Shown here piece by piece: positions 1 through 11,320 of a DNA stretch of 64,000 nucleotides. The DNA lies in NCBI RefSeq assembly GCF_033807575.1, contig NC_084703.1:3658001-3722000 (forward strand), written 5' to 3'. The notes beneath the pieces were generated by a model. That model had not been told where the DNA came from and did no database searches. It worked only from the letters and a program-made list of their open reading frames with translations. The DNA comes from Cydia pomonella. Its lineage: Eukaryota > Arthropoda > Insecta > Lepidoptera > Tortricidae. Every line of letters begins with the position of its first letter. Position 1 is the first letter of the stretch. A program made the translations under genes and the position numbers.

Positions 1-268
1 TAGATACCCCACACGTATGAGTTTGATGAAAAAAGATTTTTTGAGTTTCAGTTCTAAGTATGGGGAACCCCCAAAATTTATTGTTTTTTTTCTATTTTTG
101 TGTGAACATCATAATGCGGTTCATAGAATACATCTACTTACCAAGTTTGAACAGTATAGCTTTTATAGTTTCGGAAAAAAGTGGCTGTGACAGAATCGGA
201 CAGACAGACGGACATGACGAATCTATAAGGGTTCCGTTTTTTGCCATTTGGCTACGGAACCCTAAAAA
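1..268. repeat. GGGTTCCGT-type interspersed element, 3' part
   Basis: The stretch ends in GGGTTCCGTTTTTTGCC followed by CTACGGAACCCTAAAA and contains a cagacagacgg tract. These are the end signatures of a dispersed element seen again near 2.6, 15.7, 32.5, 61.5 and 62.4 kb. The left boundary lies outside the window. No coding capacity is visible. Confidence 0.6.
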
Positions 269-341
269 TGCTGTTAATAAAGTTGCTGTTACAACTTTTG
301 AGATTCTTGAATTTCAAATGTTTTATTTTTCAACTGGGTTG

Positions 342-700
342 AGAGTGCTCACGTCATACATCAGTTTTGGTACCAAAACGATTATTATCTTCGTAGTCGA
401 CATCTAGCATCGAGTAGCGGAATTATCAGTACTGCTACTTGACAATAGATGTTGCGACGAACGAAAAGTCTAATGTTCGACAATTTTCAGCTAATATTAT
501 AACCGGATTCTATTTTCAACTCCTTCTGCTTGTAATATTAGTTGTAAATTGTTGAGGAATACAATTTCCACCAGTCACAACATTTGAGACATCTAGTGTC
601 AAATAGCAGTACTAATAATTCAGCTACTCGATGCTAGATGTCGACTACGAAGATAATAATCGTTTTGCCACCAAAACTGATGTATGAAGTGAGCACTCTA
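342..700. mobile_element. Foldback MITE, family A (GAGTGCTCAC ends)
   Basis: The two ends are inverted copies: AGAGTGCTCAC and a block around TTTGGTACCAAAACGATT on the left, mirrored by AATCGTTTTGCC and GTGAGCACTCT on the right. The interior is AT-rich and non-coding. A left-half copy lies at 39788-40030 and a shorter complete copy at 51987-52210. It is a non-autonomous DNA element of unknown superfamily. Confidence 0.75.
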
Positions 701-1597
701 TGTTACTTATTTCTCTATGGTTATAACAAATAGCACTTTTCTAACCTTTTGAGGTTAAAAGTATTACAACTAGTACAAATTATCGAATTATATTTAAATC
801 ATTATATCAGCTAGACATAGTCTCCCTCCGTTGGAGAAAAGAAGAGCATATCTAGATGTTTTATTTTTATTTAAAATTATTATAAATCACATAGATTCTA
901 ACCTTTTATTAGATAGCGTTTCCTTCAAAATTTCTCGGTTCCACTCACGTTCTAAACCCACATTTTCTATTTCCTCCTGTGGCACACAGTATGCTAAAAA
1001 ATCTTTCTTTAGGCGCACTTGTTATTTGTATAATGAATCTCTTAACGATATAGATATTTTTGTTCATAGTTTGTCCGTGTTCAGGAACAAAGTAAAACAA
1101 GTTCGGCAAATTTTGTTTTCCAGTAATTGATCAATTTGGTTTCAGTCATATTTTTCATAGTTTCGTATGTTTTCTTACCTTACTTGCATATAGTACACAA
1201 CTAAACCGGTAATTTATAATTGCGTAATTTACATTTCTATGTAACAGTTTTCTTAGTAACGTAGGAAACTTTAGGCCTATTTTTAGTTCATTTACTTCAG
1301 ATATATTTGTAAAAGGCTGTTTGTTTTCTAAAAAAATAAAAATATTAAATGTAACAGAGTCGCTTTGTTTTGTTTTGTTCGATATTAAATCAAAATCAAT
1401 TCTATACTCTAACACCGTTTATTCAAATGCCCCTGTATCTGACTGCCCTGCTCTTGAATAGTGGGTCGCTAAATATTAAAATGATTAAATATATACGTAA
1501 TTAAAAACGAATAAAATGATCATCAGATTTTTTTATTGTTTACCTACTCGTTCTTATATTATAATTCTATTATTGACATACCAAAACAAAAAAGTGT
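701..1597. other. Intergenic, nothing recognised
   Basis: AT-rich sequence with only short random open frames. No splice-flanked exon, RNA gene or end-matched repeat was seen. Confidence 0.5.
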
Positions 1598-1716
1598 TTT
1601 TTTTTTATACTACGTCGGTGGCAAACAAGCATACGGCCTGCCTGATGGTAAGCAGTCTCCGTAGCCTATGTACACCTGCAACTCCAGAGGAGTTACATGC
1701 GCGTTGCCGACCCTAA
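1598..1716 (-). mobile_element. LINE 3'-end fragment
   Basis: A poly-T run is followed by a block containing CAAGCATACGGCC and CAACTCCAGAGGAGTTACAT. This is the same 3' end that follows LINE coding sequence at 4501-4957 and 31258-31556. Only the 3' terminus is present. A C-rich run follows at about 1719-1733. Confidence 0.7.
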
Positions 1717-1733
1717 CCCCACCCCCCCCCCCC

Positions 1734-2275
1734 CTCGTTGAGCTATTTAATAGTACAAGTGCAAGTGCGTGCTAGTTATTTAATACATGATATAAAAAAC
1801 AGTCATTGATTATTCTATCAAAACCATTCTCACAGCCAACTTTATCGACTCCATCTCTCCCCCATAAATGACCTTCAAAATTGCATCGACATCCCCCATC
1901 CCTACTCCCACGCAAGCGCAATACCACAGCAGCCCGTCTCTTCGCTCTGTTGATTGATTCACAACTTGCTCAACCTTCACGTACTCACCACCAGCTCACC
2001 TTGACCCCTTCCACCCCCTACCGACCCCTTTAACCCCCTAACTTAAGAGCGAAGCTCTCCAAACGGGGGGTCAAAGGGAACTGGCAACCTTTATCTGGGC
2101 TCGATTTGTTTTAACAATACCAAGTTTGGAACTACAGTTGTCGCGTCTGAAAAGTCGCGCGATAGTCGTACGTGCGATTGCAGATAAGTTTGGGTGTTAA
2201 GTTTTTTGATTGAAGGAAGTTTTGTTCGTTTTTAAAAGGTGTTTTCGCAATTTTAATGTTATTTTAACATGTATT
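1734..2275. other. Intergenic, nothing recognised
   Basis: Mixed-composition sequence with no open frame or repeat I could pair. Confidence 0.4.
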
Positions 2276-2381
2276 TATAGATCGTGTCATTCACGAAGAC
2301 GTGTGCCTTCACTCGTATTGACATGTTGTTAAAGGTTAGATTTGATAAAACTGCGCGTCATCGTGGATGACACGATTTATA
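2276..2381. mobile_element. MITE, family B (GTGTCATTCACGA ends)
   Basis: A roughly 105-bp element with inverted ends TATAGATCGTGTCATTCACG and its near complement TCGTGGATGACACGATTTAT. Full-length relatives lie at 16331-16434, 29150-29254 and 55389-55494. Non-coding. Confidence 0.8.
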
Positions 2382-2578
2382 TTTCAATTAAACGTTGTTT
2401 CGTTTAAGAGGGAAGAATAGCTCTGAGATCCTAACTTAATAACGGTACTTTTTCTATGAAATTATTATTTGCGAGAAAACGGTTTCCATTGACTAAATCT
2501 TAATAAATCGCTTTGATTTTTAAGTCGATCGCTTCAGCATAATATATTCTAAGTATTAGGTCTCGTTTTTAAAATAAA

Positions 2579-2934
2579 ACCGGCCAAGTGCGAGCCGGAC
2601 TCGCACAGGAAGGGTTCCGTAGCATTATCCATAAAAACGGTCACCCATCCAAGTACCGAGCCCGCCCGACGTTGCTTAACTTCGGTGATTGGATGAGGAC
2701 CTCGAGATTGGAAAGAAATATTTATTTTATTCTGTGTTTAGTACTTATTTGTTGTTATAGCGCCAACAGAAATACATAATCTGTAGAAATTTCAACTGGC
2801 TAACTATCAAGGTTCATGAAATACAGCCTGGTGACAGATGGACGGACGGACAGCAGAGTCCCGAAGTAATTAAGTTCCGTACCCAAAGGGTCAAAAGGGA
2901 CCCTTTTGACCCTTTGGGTACGGAACCCTAAAAT
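2579..2934. mobile_element. SINE-like element carrying a 5S rRNA-derived block
   Basis: It begins CGGCCAAGTGCGAGCCGGAC and GGGTTCCGTAGC and ends in GGGTACGGAACCCTAAAA. The centre reads TTGTTGTTATAGCG and ACAGCCTGGTGACAGA, as do the copies at 15598-15839, 32487-32711 and 62350-62565. A block resembling reversed 5S rRNA sits just after the head, and a short inverted duplication of the CCCTTTGGGTAC end lies near 2878-2927. Confidence 0.7.
2638..2699 (-). pseudogene. 5S rRNA-derived segment inside a repeat
   Basis: Read on the minus strand this is the central part of arthropod 5S rRNA. It contains ATCACCGAAGTTAAGCAACG, then a GGGC-rich loop, then TACTTGGATGGGTGACCG. The 5' and 3' thirds of a real 5S gene are missing and it is embedded in a SINE-like element, so it is a relic and not a functional gene. 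The match is from knowledge of the conserved 5S sequence. Confidence 0.8.
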
Positions 2935-3072
2935 ATTGCAAAAAAAGATAACCTATAATCGAAGTTTTTCGTTGTATCAATAACATATTAAAAATCATGA
3001 AGAATGGGAGATATTTAGAATTGGAAAAAAGATTTCTCTTTTAGTATGGACCTGGTATACTTCCCTCTTAAC

Positions 3073-3205
3073 AGGCCAATTTTAATGTGCACTGATAAAT
3101 GACCTCATCTATTTATCGTGCATTACGCTCTCACTTGGCCGTACGCATAACTATATTACACCGTTTAGATATCATTTTGGTGTCAGTTTACGTTCGAATT
3201 GGCCT
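3073..3205. mobile_element. Small foldback element (AGGCCAATT ends)
   Basis: Ends AGGCCAATTTTAA and TTCGAATTGGCCT are inverted copies flanking about 105 bp of non-coding sequence. Confidence 0.5.
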
Positions 3206-3543
3206 CCTAGTCTAAAAACAAAAGAGGTAAGATAAATTAGGATCTAAATATGAGTAGCAACTCATTTAGTTAAACCCCGTTTTTGGGTCTCAAACCATAA
3301 AAACATTTACAACACTGAAAATGCTTCACTGCTTCACACTGAATCCTCATGCAAATTTTCTTCCTACCCTCATTTCAACCTCAATTCATTCCAAGCGCAC
3401 GTCAAGTCGAATGATTAAACTAGCATATGTAAAATCTTCGAACACGCTTCTGTTAATACAGGTAAACAAATTGTTAACATCACCTATTCAGGAAAGAAAG
3501 AAAAAAGAATGAATAGTACATTACTATAGAGGACGGAAAACGA

Positions 3544-3615
3544 AGGGTTGCAGGCCAAGTAGATATAGACGGCCGAGCGTAGCGAGGCCGATAGGGATAC
3601 GCGGCCGGCAACCCT
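3544..3615. repeat. Short GC-rich foldback
   Basis: AGGGTTGCAGGCC and GGCCGGCAACCCT are inverted copies around a core carrying the internal pair GGCCGAGCG / CGAGGCCG. It is more GC-rich than its flanks. Confidence 0.5.
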
Positions 3616-4028
3616 GTTTCTCGCCGAGATTTGTATAGCGCTTTTCTCAAACTTGCAATGAAATAAAAAAATAGAATGATTATAATGATGATGATGATTG
3701 TTTCATGTCCTAATGTGATAGGTTATTCAGTGCGTGGGGTACTGAAGGGGAACAAAAATGTAATTATTTTTTCGCTACGACGCACGGTTTAGGAGTTACA
3801 GCCCCATTTCATTGTTCCAAGTTTGAGAAAAATACATTAAAGGGCTTTTTCTTGCCTGCTAGGAGGGATCAAAGTGGCACTTTTCTGTTTTAGGATACAT
3901 TTTTTTCTGCCTTCTATTTTTTTTAGCTTAAATAATATATTGAAATATAAAGCAGTATGTGTCACATTTACATTTTTTTACATATAAGTAAGTAGGAACT
4001 TCCGAAAAGATTTACTCTATTTTTTTGC

Positions 4029-4062
4029 TCTCTCTCTCAATCTCAATCTCTCTCCTCTCTTA
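4029..4062. repeat. TC-rich simple repeat
   Basis: Runs of CTCTCTCT interrupted by CAAT. Confidence 0.8.
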
Positions 4063-4112
4063 TAATAATTAAAGTATGGAGAAACTGTATTTTATTTTCC
4101 ACTTTGAGGTCA

Positions 4113-4303
4113 GTACCCCTAGTGTAAATAAATTCGATTTCGAAACGTGACGTACGCGTTTGCGTTTAGTCTCATTTTGTATTGGATTTAGAAAGAGCGC
4201 GCCAAGCGGGACGTTTTGGAAACTCAAAATCCTATACAAAATGAGACTTAACGCAAACGCGTTCGTCACGTTATGATGTCGATCAAATTTACACTAGGGG
4301 TAC
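4113..4303. mobile_element. Foldback MITE (GTACCCCTAGTGTAAAT ends)
   Basis: The terminal inverted repeats run inward from GTACCCCTAGTGTAAATAAA, with a second paired block around GTTTGCGTTTAGTCTCATTT. Another copy starts at 63927 and is cut by the window end. Confidence 0.8.
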
Positions 4304-4500
4304 AGAATTAACTGGGGGGACCGAGACTCGGACTCGCCTGCACCCAAAGCTACAGGGAAACATGAGCCTTTATTGAACAACAGGAGAAATGTACAAAGAA
4401 ACATTTTAACACATCAGAGGAATAATTTAGATGCTTGTTAGATGCTACGTTTGAAGAATGAAGATTGTTTTAATTTCAAGGTAGTGTACATAGATGTAGA

Positions 4501-4957
4501 TTTTTTTTTTATACCACGACGGTGGCAAGCAAGCATACGGCCCGCCTGATGGTAAGCAGTCACCGTAGCCTATGGACGCCTGCAACTCCAGAGGTGTTAC
4601 ATGCGCGTTGCCGACCCTTTAAAAATCTGTACACTCCTTTTTTGAAGAACCTCATACTGTAGACCCTCGGGAAAACCTCGGCAGGTAGCTCATTCCACAA
4701 CCGGAGCGTGCGCGGGAGGAAGTTCCTCTTAAACCGCACAGTGCGTGACCATTTAGGTTCTAGGGTGTGAGGATGAACACCCTGCCGACGGCGGGCGGTG
4801 CGGTGATAGAAAGTAGCCGTGGGCATCATGTCAAACAATTCTTCAGAGCAGAGCCCATTGTACAAGCGGTAGAACACACATAAGGAGGCAAAGTCTCTCC
4901 TTAGACTTAAAGGTTCAATACCGCTTGTGAGTTTGGGATCGTCGACGATTCGTAGAT
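4501..4957 (-). mobile_element. Non-LTR retrotransposon, C-terminal ORF2 remnant and 3' end
   Basis: The minus-strand frame from about 4957 to a stop at 4560 encodes about 130 residues. It contains the LINE signatures LRRDFASLCVFYRLYNG, FYHRTARRRQGVHPHT and LPRTLRLWNELPAEVFP, followed by a FFKKGVYRFL tail. This matches the region after the reverse transcriptase in Jockey/CR1-like elements. The stop is followed by the 3' end containing CAAGCATACGGCC and a poly-T tract, which is the poly-A side on the minus strand. Upstream it is interrupted by the 3' end of a different LINE, so it is a dead 5'-truncated copy. A closely similar copy lies at 31258-31556. Confidence 0.85.
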
Positions 4958-5470
4958 GCAGGGATGCCTGGAAACAGGCGGGTTGCCGATCGCTTGTTAC
5001 GTTCATTCAACCCAAACGTTTTCGTATCGTCAGCAGCGGGGCAGGGCCCAAGCTGCCGGTGGTCAGGGCCGCAGAGAGAGGAACCGCCGGACTCCACGAT
5101 CACCGCCTTCTGCATCTGATCCTCGATCCAACCACCTAGCGAGAGTCTCTCAATGTCTTAGTCGAGATTCATCGCTATCCGACCGTTCGCTGAAACGACT
5201 ATCGGGACAATGATCGAATCGACATCCCACATTGCGGTTATCTCGTGAGCCAAGGTCCACTAGTATCTAACTGCAAGTACCTAGACTGGCTTGGCAGTAA
5301 GTACTGGACTCCTTCTCGGCTTTCACGAGATTCTCGTCATGGGGGATAATGATGTCGACGAGGACGGCCCGGCGTTGCGATCGATCTCTTATCACAATGT
5401 CAGGCTTATTGGCTACAATAGTCTTGTCAGTGATGATAGATCGATCCCAATAGAGCGTGGCACTACCATT
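4958..5470 (-). mobile_element. Second LINE C-terminus, degenerate
   Basis: Minus-strand translation from about 5460 gives an open stretch with DKTIVANKPDIVIRDR, VLVDIIIPHDENLVKAEKE and then a stop. Further 3', shifted frames give WDVDSIIVPIVVSANGLIA and LSLGGWIEDQMQKAVI. These blocks are characteristic of the extreme C-terminus of a common insect LINE family, and frameshifts and stops make it non-functional. It ends in TGAATGAACGTAACAAGCGA, a 3' signature also seen in plus orientation at about 34344-34369. Confidence 0.8.
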
Positions 5471-6163
5471 AGCTATTATTATTATTTATTGACGTTATTG
5501 TATATTCGTACCTAACCAAATACTTTCATAAGGCAACCTGACAAGACTAAAAATATACCCTGAGTATTAAAGCATCCTATATCCTATCCTATATCCTACG
5601 ACCTTTTGCTACCCTCCAAATTGTGAAGCTCTCGTAACCAAAATTTGAATTATTTACTTTTCAAATGTTCTATTATCGTTTTTACCATTTTGTTTTCTAT
5701 TGATCAATGAGAAGTATAAAAATCCATCACAGTTTTTTATTATTTAGCATTTGCGTCAAATTCGGTAGTTTTGATTATTTGCAGACTTTCTTATGATATT
5801 CGCCCAATGAATAATCCAAGTGACCTCGAGCGCCAAACGCAACGTTGTCAAAAATCGAAAGCCTCCACCTTCCACCCCAAAAACACGAAAACATAAAACA
5901 GCAATTTGGAATTGCAAAATGCACAAAGACATTACGAGAATGCCTATTAGCGACATCTTCAAGCATCAGAAAGAATATAATAAAAGATGAAAGACAATTA
6001 TTCCATTAAAGCTTCTGGAACCGTCCGTTAAATATTCGAAGCGAAGTTTTCTAATTAATTTTATTACCTTGTACAGTTTGTACAAATATAGAACGGGAAT
6101 TACTAGGTAACTTTCTCATGGAGATTTATATTATCTTTTTGATTTTCTCGAAAATTTCAATGC
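5471..6163. other. Intergenic, nothing recognised
   Basis: It contains a short direct repeat (CTATATCCTATC near 5577-5597). No gene signal was seen. Confidence 0.4.
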
Positions 6164-6574
6164 TTAAGAGGAATTCCTAGTTGCGATTTTTCCATAAAAA
6201 CGCTCTCGACTGTTTCCTCCCTGGATTTTTAACCTAGAGCAATGATTTTTTTCAAATAAGATAAATATCATCAATATCTGTGCCGGTATGTTTAGCTTTT
6301 TTGTATTATTTTATTTTGAAGAAACATACAGTGCCTCGAAAATCGCAAAAACGGCTCAATTGAATTGGCTGCATAAAAAGGCGCAGTATACAAATACGAC
6401 AACAAATATCCAAAAAATCAAAACATAGCGGCATAGTTTATTTCTTCCTCTTGCAGTTTCCAAAGTTTCATAACGATTGGTGGCTTTTTCGAGGAGGAAA
6501 TAGTCGAGAGCGACAGAAACATAACTTAAAAAATTCGAGATTTGAAAAGTTGCTCAGCTAGGAATTGCTCTTAA
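6164..6574. mobile_element. TTAA-flanked foldback element
   Basis: The ends TTAAGAGGAATTCCTAG and CTAGGAATTGCTCTTAA are inverted copies. A further inner pair reads CGCTCTCGACTGTTTCCTCC and GGAGGAAATAGTCGAGAGCG. About 410 bp, non-coding. Confidence 0.7.
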
Positions 6575-8200
6575 ATACGTTGGTTGATTTTGGATTTTGC
6601 CGTTCTGAAACGTATCTTCTTTTGCCATTTGTATGACCATTTTTAAAACAGTCAATTAAAAGGCAACACCGTAAGTATGTACTCGTATTTATTTATAAAT
6701 ATGAATACTGAGAATATTAATTGGAAATCGCAAAAAATCAACGAATATTTTACGGTTACCTGATGATTATACATTTTCTTAGGTGTCGTTTTATCCATTT
6801 TTATCTTCTTTGTATAAAAAATATATAAACCGTGGGCTGGTGAAACCCGAGAGATTTGAACCACGCACTGCCGAGGTCATAAGGAGCAAAAAATGTTAGG
6901 TATATGAGTTTTGGTCAAATTCGGCATTTTTTTTTCTTTTTCTGCACACGAATCACACGATACGTTATTTCTTTGTTTATCTTGCCAGTCTTTCCTTGAG
7001 AGCACGAGAACAACGTCGTCTGCGAAACATCTGAGGTAATTTTCAAGCCAAGCCAAGCTATTTCAGTGAACGACAAACAAAATTTTGAACAGAATCTTCA
7101 TTCCGAGTTATTGATATAAGTAAAACGTTAAAACTTCATCACCAAATCGCAAAAATCGCGCGGCGTGCCATATGTTCTATACCTTTCTAATTGCATAATT
7201 TTACGCCCTTTTAACCGTATCCTTTTTGGCACTCTCATAAAAGGTAGTCCAAGCTACATGGGATAGTACGAGAGCCAACGTAAACAAGATGAGGTTGTTG
7301 GCGTCTCAATAATTACATCTTAACGATGCCTCGCCCGCCACGTTAACTAACGACGGTTACCTTTCTTTTACACTATCAAAAAGGCTTATAACACTCTAAA
7401 CCTTACATTTACTTACACCCTTCTTAAACTGCAGACAGGTAACAATTAAAATACCGCTAATGTTATAAAGACGTATATTGCTGTAGTGTTTGTACATGGT
7501 AAAACGTTTTGTAGATAAGGTTTTCTTGACAAATATCGAAGTTAATAATTCAAGGGTCGCGAGGACGCGTTACAGTCAGATAATGTTAAGGAATGGGTTA
7601 AGGTTGTATATTAGGGGGCGCTATAATCTTTTCAAGGGGGGGGGGGGCTGTAATAAAGTATATTTCCATAGTTTCGCTGTATATCGCTATATACTCGCCA
7701 AAATAAATGCAAAATAAAACAAACATATGTGCCATTCTGTACACAAGGCATTAATATCGATATGAACAAAGTGCTATAAATATGTTAACATTAAAGTAGA
7801 TACGGTTTTTTAAAGACTTCACTCGCGTTAAGTTAAAAAAATATGTAGGTATATAAATTTTGTGTTGTGTTAAGTGAACTTGCATGTATTTTTCATTACA
7901 TTGCGGTATTTAGCAATCTGTAATCAAAAACGTACGGCTGTCCTATATCAAAATCCAGTAAGTGCTTCAGACCAAACTTTACAGGAGAATGTATAAACAA
8001 AATGTCAGCCTCAAAAAAAATATATTTAATTAAGTATCAGAATGGGTTGTTTACAATTCCAACTATTTACACCAGAGATGGTAGTAACTACTGGGAATTA
8101 TTTCGATAATGTGTCACCATTATTTTATAAAATTATAGCATTATAACGGTCAGAAGCCCTTACTGGGTTTTTATATAGAGTAGGCACAATGCTACGCGCA
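6575..8200. other. Intergenic, nothing recognised
   Basis: AT-rich, with a poly-G run at about 7637-7647. Open frames here are short and lack any recognisable domain or splice context. Confidence 0.4.
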
Positions 8201-8340
8201 GTGTTGGCCCACCTCAAACGTTAATGCAATTGTTCAATAACCATTATAAATTGAACCGCTGACTGTAACCGTCCGTTACGGTTTACGGTTCAATTTTTAA
8301 TGGTAATCGTGCAATTGCAATTAACGTTCGGCTAACACTG
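8201..8340. mobile_element. Small foldback MITE (GTGTTGGCC ends)
   Basis: The left arm GTGTTGGCC then ACGTTAATGCAATTG is mirrored by CAATTGCAATTAACGTTCGG then CTAACAC. An inner pair, AAATTGAACCG / CGGTTCAATTTT, also folds. Confidence 0.65.
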
Positions 8341-8361
8341 GCCCTAAACCTAGTTTCTCAG

Positions 8362-8499
8362 GGCTCCTCTACCCGATGGCCCAGCGTAGGCCAGTCTAAA
8401 GGACACAGCTATGCGGGAATGAGATATCAATATCACTTGCTCCCTCTCATAAATGCATCCCTTGTACTGGCCTACGATGGGCCATCGTGTAGAGGAGCC
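8362..8499. mobile_element. Foldback MITE (GGCTCCTCTACACGATGG ends)
   Basis: The arms GGCTCCTCTACCCGATGGCC and CAGCGTAGGCCAGT are mirrored by ACTGGCCTACGATGGGCCAT then CGTGTAGAGGAGCC. A second copy, split by a LINE insertion, spans 30281-30943. Confidence 0.8.
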
Positions 8500-9787
8500 A
8501 CTTACTAAATTTTGATATGGGTTGATATGGGATTTGTGACTTGCTGAGTTATATACAATGGTAAACCGTCATTAGACATGCTATTTACTAGGTTTGGAGG
8601 TGTCGAAATATTTGTTATTTATGCCGATATTGCAGCAGTTTTCTTTGTAAGCGGATGAGGACTTACTAGGTGGGTAAAAATAACACAAAAAACGAATTAC
8701 CAGAAATTTGTCCCATACTAGGATTTGCAGACATGGGACAGCCGTGTATCGAATATTGCATGCAAGGTTTTGATTATTAATTATTAATTAATTTAAAAAA
8801 AATTAAAAAAAATTATTTCGGACTCTGGTTCCATAATTTGTTAGTATAATACACACAATACACTTACAACTACAACACTGTACAATTTACTTTTACTTAA
8901 CTTGGACGAATATTTTTTTGGACATACAGTAAAACAACGCTTATATTGTACAGAATGACCCTGACCGCCAAACTTTATCGAAATCTTACCAAAAAAAAAC
9001 GACAACAACTTGAAAATTGGCTCATTCAACTGATTCCACTGTACGCGTTATCTTTCGCTCCATCTATACCTACTTATACACCTACTTAACCTCTCCCCTA
9101 GCAAACAGAGCCCGGACACGCCGAGGTACAAATTAGTAGGTATGATGGATGATACCCGGATCGCAGAATGGATTAAAAATAGGCCCTTTGACCCGGTTTA
9201 CAAGGCCCGGGTCGCACAAATCGGAATATCCGAAAAACAACTGTTTTTGGAGGGAGCGTTAACCCAGCAATGAGCAGGTTAATATTAAATTACTTATAAA
9301 ATATGCCTCCTTATATAGATATATTTATTTAAAATTTGTATTTATGAAAACTGTATCACAATCTTATTTAAGTGTTACAAAATATACTCTGGTTACCCAC
9401 TTCGCGCCTAATTTTGTTAAATTCACCGCCTTTTTCTACTGACGGAAATGGCTTGCCAAACTATAATAGTGATGGTCTTTAATTCTGCATATGTATTAAC
9501 ATAGTAGGTATGTCCCGTATATACGGGACTATCACCGTATTTATGTAAGTATCGCGTCCCGGTTTTGTTCCGTATATCTATAATATCGCTGGAGTAGACC
9601 CGCATATGTAGAATACGTATAGAAATGGTCAGAATCATCTCAGTTTAGCCGTTCCCGTCTCAGTCTGGCCGTTGCATCACTACATCAGTCATCGTCCGAT
9701 AGCAGGATCAGTGTAATAATTAAATACATAAAATGCCATGCAGTGTCAGCTTGATTCAAATCTAGTCTGTTTAATTACTTCGATCAA
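8500..9787. other. Downstream of the pacifastin gene; possible 3' UTR
   Basis: Non-coding. A minus-strand AATAAA at 9329-9324, about 460 nt beyond the stop codon at 9788, is a possible poly-A signal. This cannot be confirmed from sequence alone. A short perfect palindrome, GTCCCGTATATACGGGAC, lies near 9511-9528. Confidence 0.3.
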
Positions 9788-9972
9788 TTAACCAAGCATT
9801 CCAAATGGTTTTTGCTCAGGCTGTTTCGCGGTGGTCTTTTTAGGCAAATGTATCTGCTCGAGAGCCGGGCAAATTTGGCACTCAATCAAACTGGGCAACA
9901 CGCATTTGCACGGGCAATCATTGACGCCAGGCTCGTTGATTTCTTCACCAGGAATGCAGCCAGTGGCTTCTT
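9788..9972 (-). CDS. Pacifastin-type secreted protein, exon 4 (last coding exon, atypical domain)
   Basis: The minus-strand exon starts after acceptor TTTCAG (AG at 9974-9973), enters in phase 1 and ends at a TAA stop at 9790-9788. It completes a codon with the final G of exon 3, which supports the join. The 61 codons encode a six-cysteine module, CIPGEEINEPGVNDCPCKC followed by VLPSLIECQIC, then a Lys/Gln/Pro-rich tail ending FGMLG. Pacifastin inhibitors normally follow C-x(9-12)-C-N-x-C-x-C-x(6-8)-C-T-x3-C. Here the spacing is C-x13-C-x1-C-x1-C-x7-C-x2-C and both the Asn and Thr are missing, so the module is probably degenerate or re-paired and need not inhibit a protease. Another exon could lie in the 2.3-kb intron upstream, but none was recognised. 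Confidence 0.8.
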
Positions 9973-10628
9973 CTGAAACATTAATATATAATAGACAAAA
10001 AATACAGTCAGCATCAAAAATAACGGATTAGACTGCACGTCAAAAGTATCTACCAATCTCTCATAACCATAAGAGATATACAGGATGGAAAAATGGGCCC
10101 TGGAGGGAAAGTATCTTAAAATCTTAACACGTTTACTGTCCGTGCCCCGTATATGGGTTACAGAAAACCTCTATTACAAAGCCGTAAGGTTCACAGTTCA
10201 GTTTGGGAGAGTGAACGTGTTAAGTTATTATTTTATTTTTTTAAATAAACAAATAGCATTAAAGTTTTTTTTTTGCTTGTTTAAGATTATCCTTATGAAC
10301 TACATTTTTGATTTTAAGGATTTTTGTACGACAGGCGAGTGTAAAACCTAATGTTTCTCTAAGAATAAATTAAATTACTTTCTATGAATATAAGTAATTT
10401 GTTTTAAAGGGGCAAAGTTGTTGTTTAACATCGCGGACTAAAATTGATATCCGAGTAAGCGAAAAGCTCTAAAATTTAAATTCGAGAGTTTAACAAATTT
10501 TCACTCCACACTCCAAGGCAAGGAAAATTCTAACTGTAAAATATCTAACAAAATCAAACCAAACCAATTCAAAATGAACGTTATTAAATATTCATCATCC
10601 AAAATCATTATTTAAAACTCAATTCCAC

Positions 10629-11170
10629 TAGCCAACATAAGAACATATATATATAATATATATATATATATTATTAAAAACTGATCGGCGATTGGCTCTA
10701 GTCACACCTGATGGAAAGTGAAGACAGGGCCTAAGATGGAGCTCACCGGTTCAGTAGTAGCCTATTCACTCTTGCTTTAAAGAGACCGAGGTCATATTTA
10801 TCAGGGAATACAGATGGCGGGAGCGCATTCCATTCTTTAGCCGTCCGTAACAAAAAAGAGAAGGCAAACCGTTTAGTTCGAACAAATGGAATGTTTACCA
10901 CGAACGGGTGCATTCGCTCCCCACGCCTGGATGTCCGATGATGGAAAGGGGAAGGTGGGATCAGATCGTGCAGTTCCTGTGCACACTCCCCGAAATGTAT
11001 CCGATAGAACACCGATAGGCTAGCGACTCGATGGCGATGCTCAAGGCTCTGTAATTTTGACTTGGTAGATGGGTCATCGCCAAAAAGTCTATTAAAAATT
11101 TGAATTGGATTACTTTGCCACACATGTGGATAAAATGCTAATTTCTCATCATTTTTGTACAATCAAGAGA
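10629..11170 (-). mobile_element. LINE C-terminal remnant with 3' end
   Basis: The minus-strand frame from 11162 to a stop at 10743 contains EHRHRVASLSVFYRIHFGEC, FHHRTSRRGERMHPF and LLRTAKEWNALPPSVFPDKY. These match the post-RT region of Jockey/CR1-like LINEs and resemble the copy at 4501-4957, but from a different subfamily. The 3' side ends in an (AT)n tract at about 10646-10672. It lies in the last pacifastin intron. Confidence 0.8.
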
Positions 11171-11320
11171 GTCCTTACCAGCTGGTGTGGTAAAAATCAT
11201 TTATATTTGCTAAATCTTTTCTTTTCAACATCGGTGACATCTATAACTTTTGTCAAAGAGTCTCTTTGCCAGTGAATAAAATAAACTAATATTTGGGGCA
11301 ATCATACACATATCGACCTA

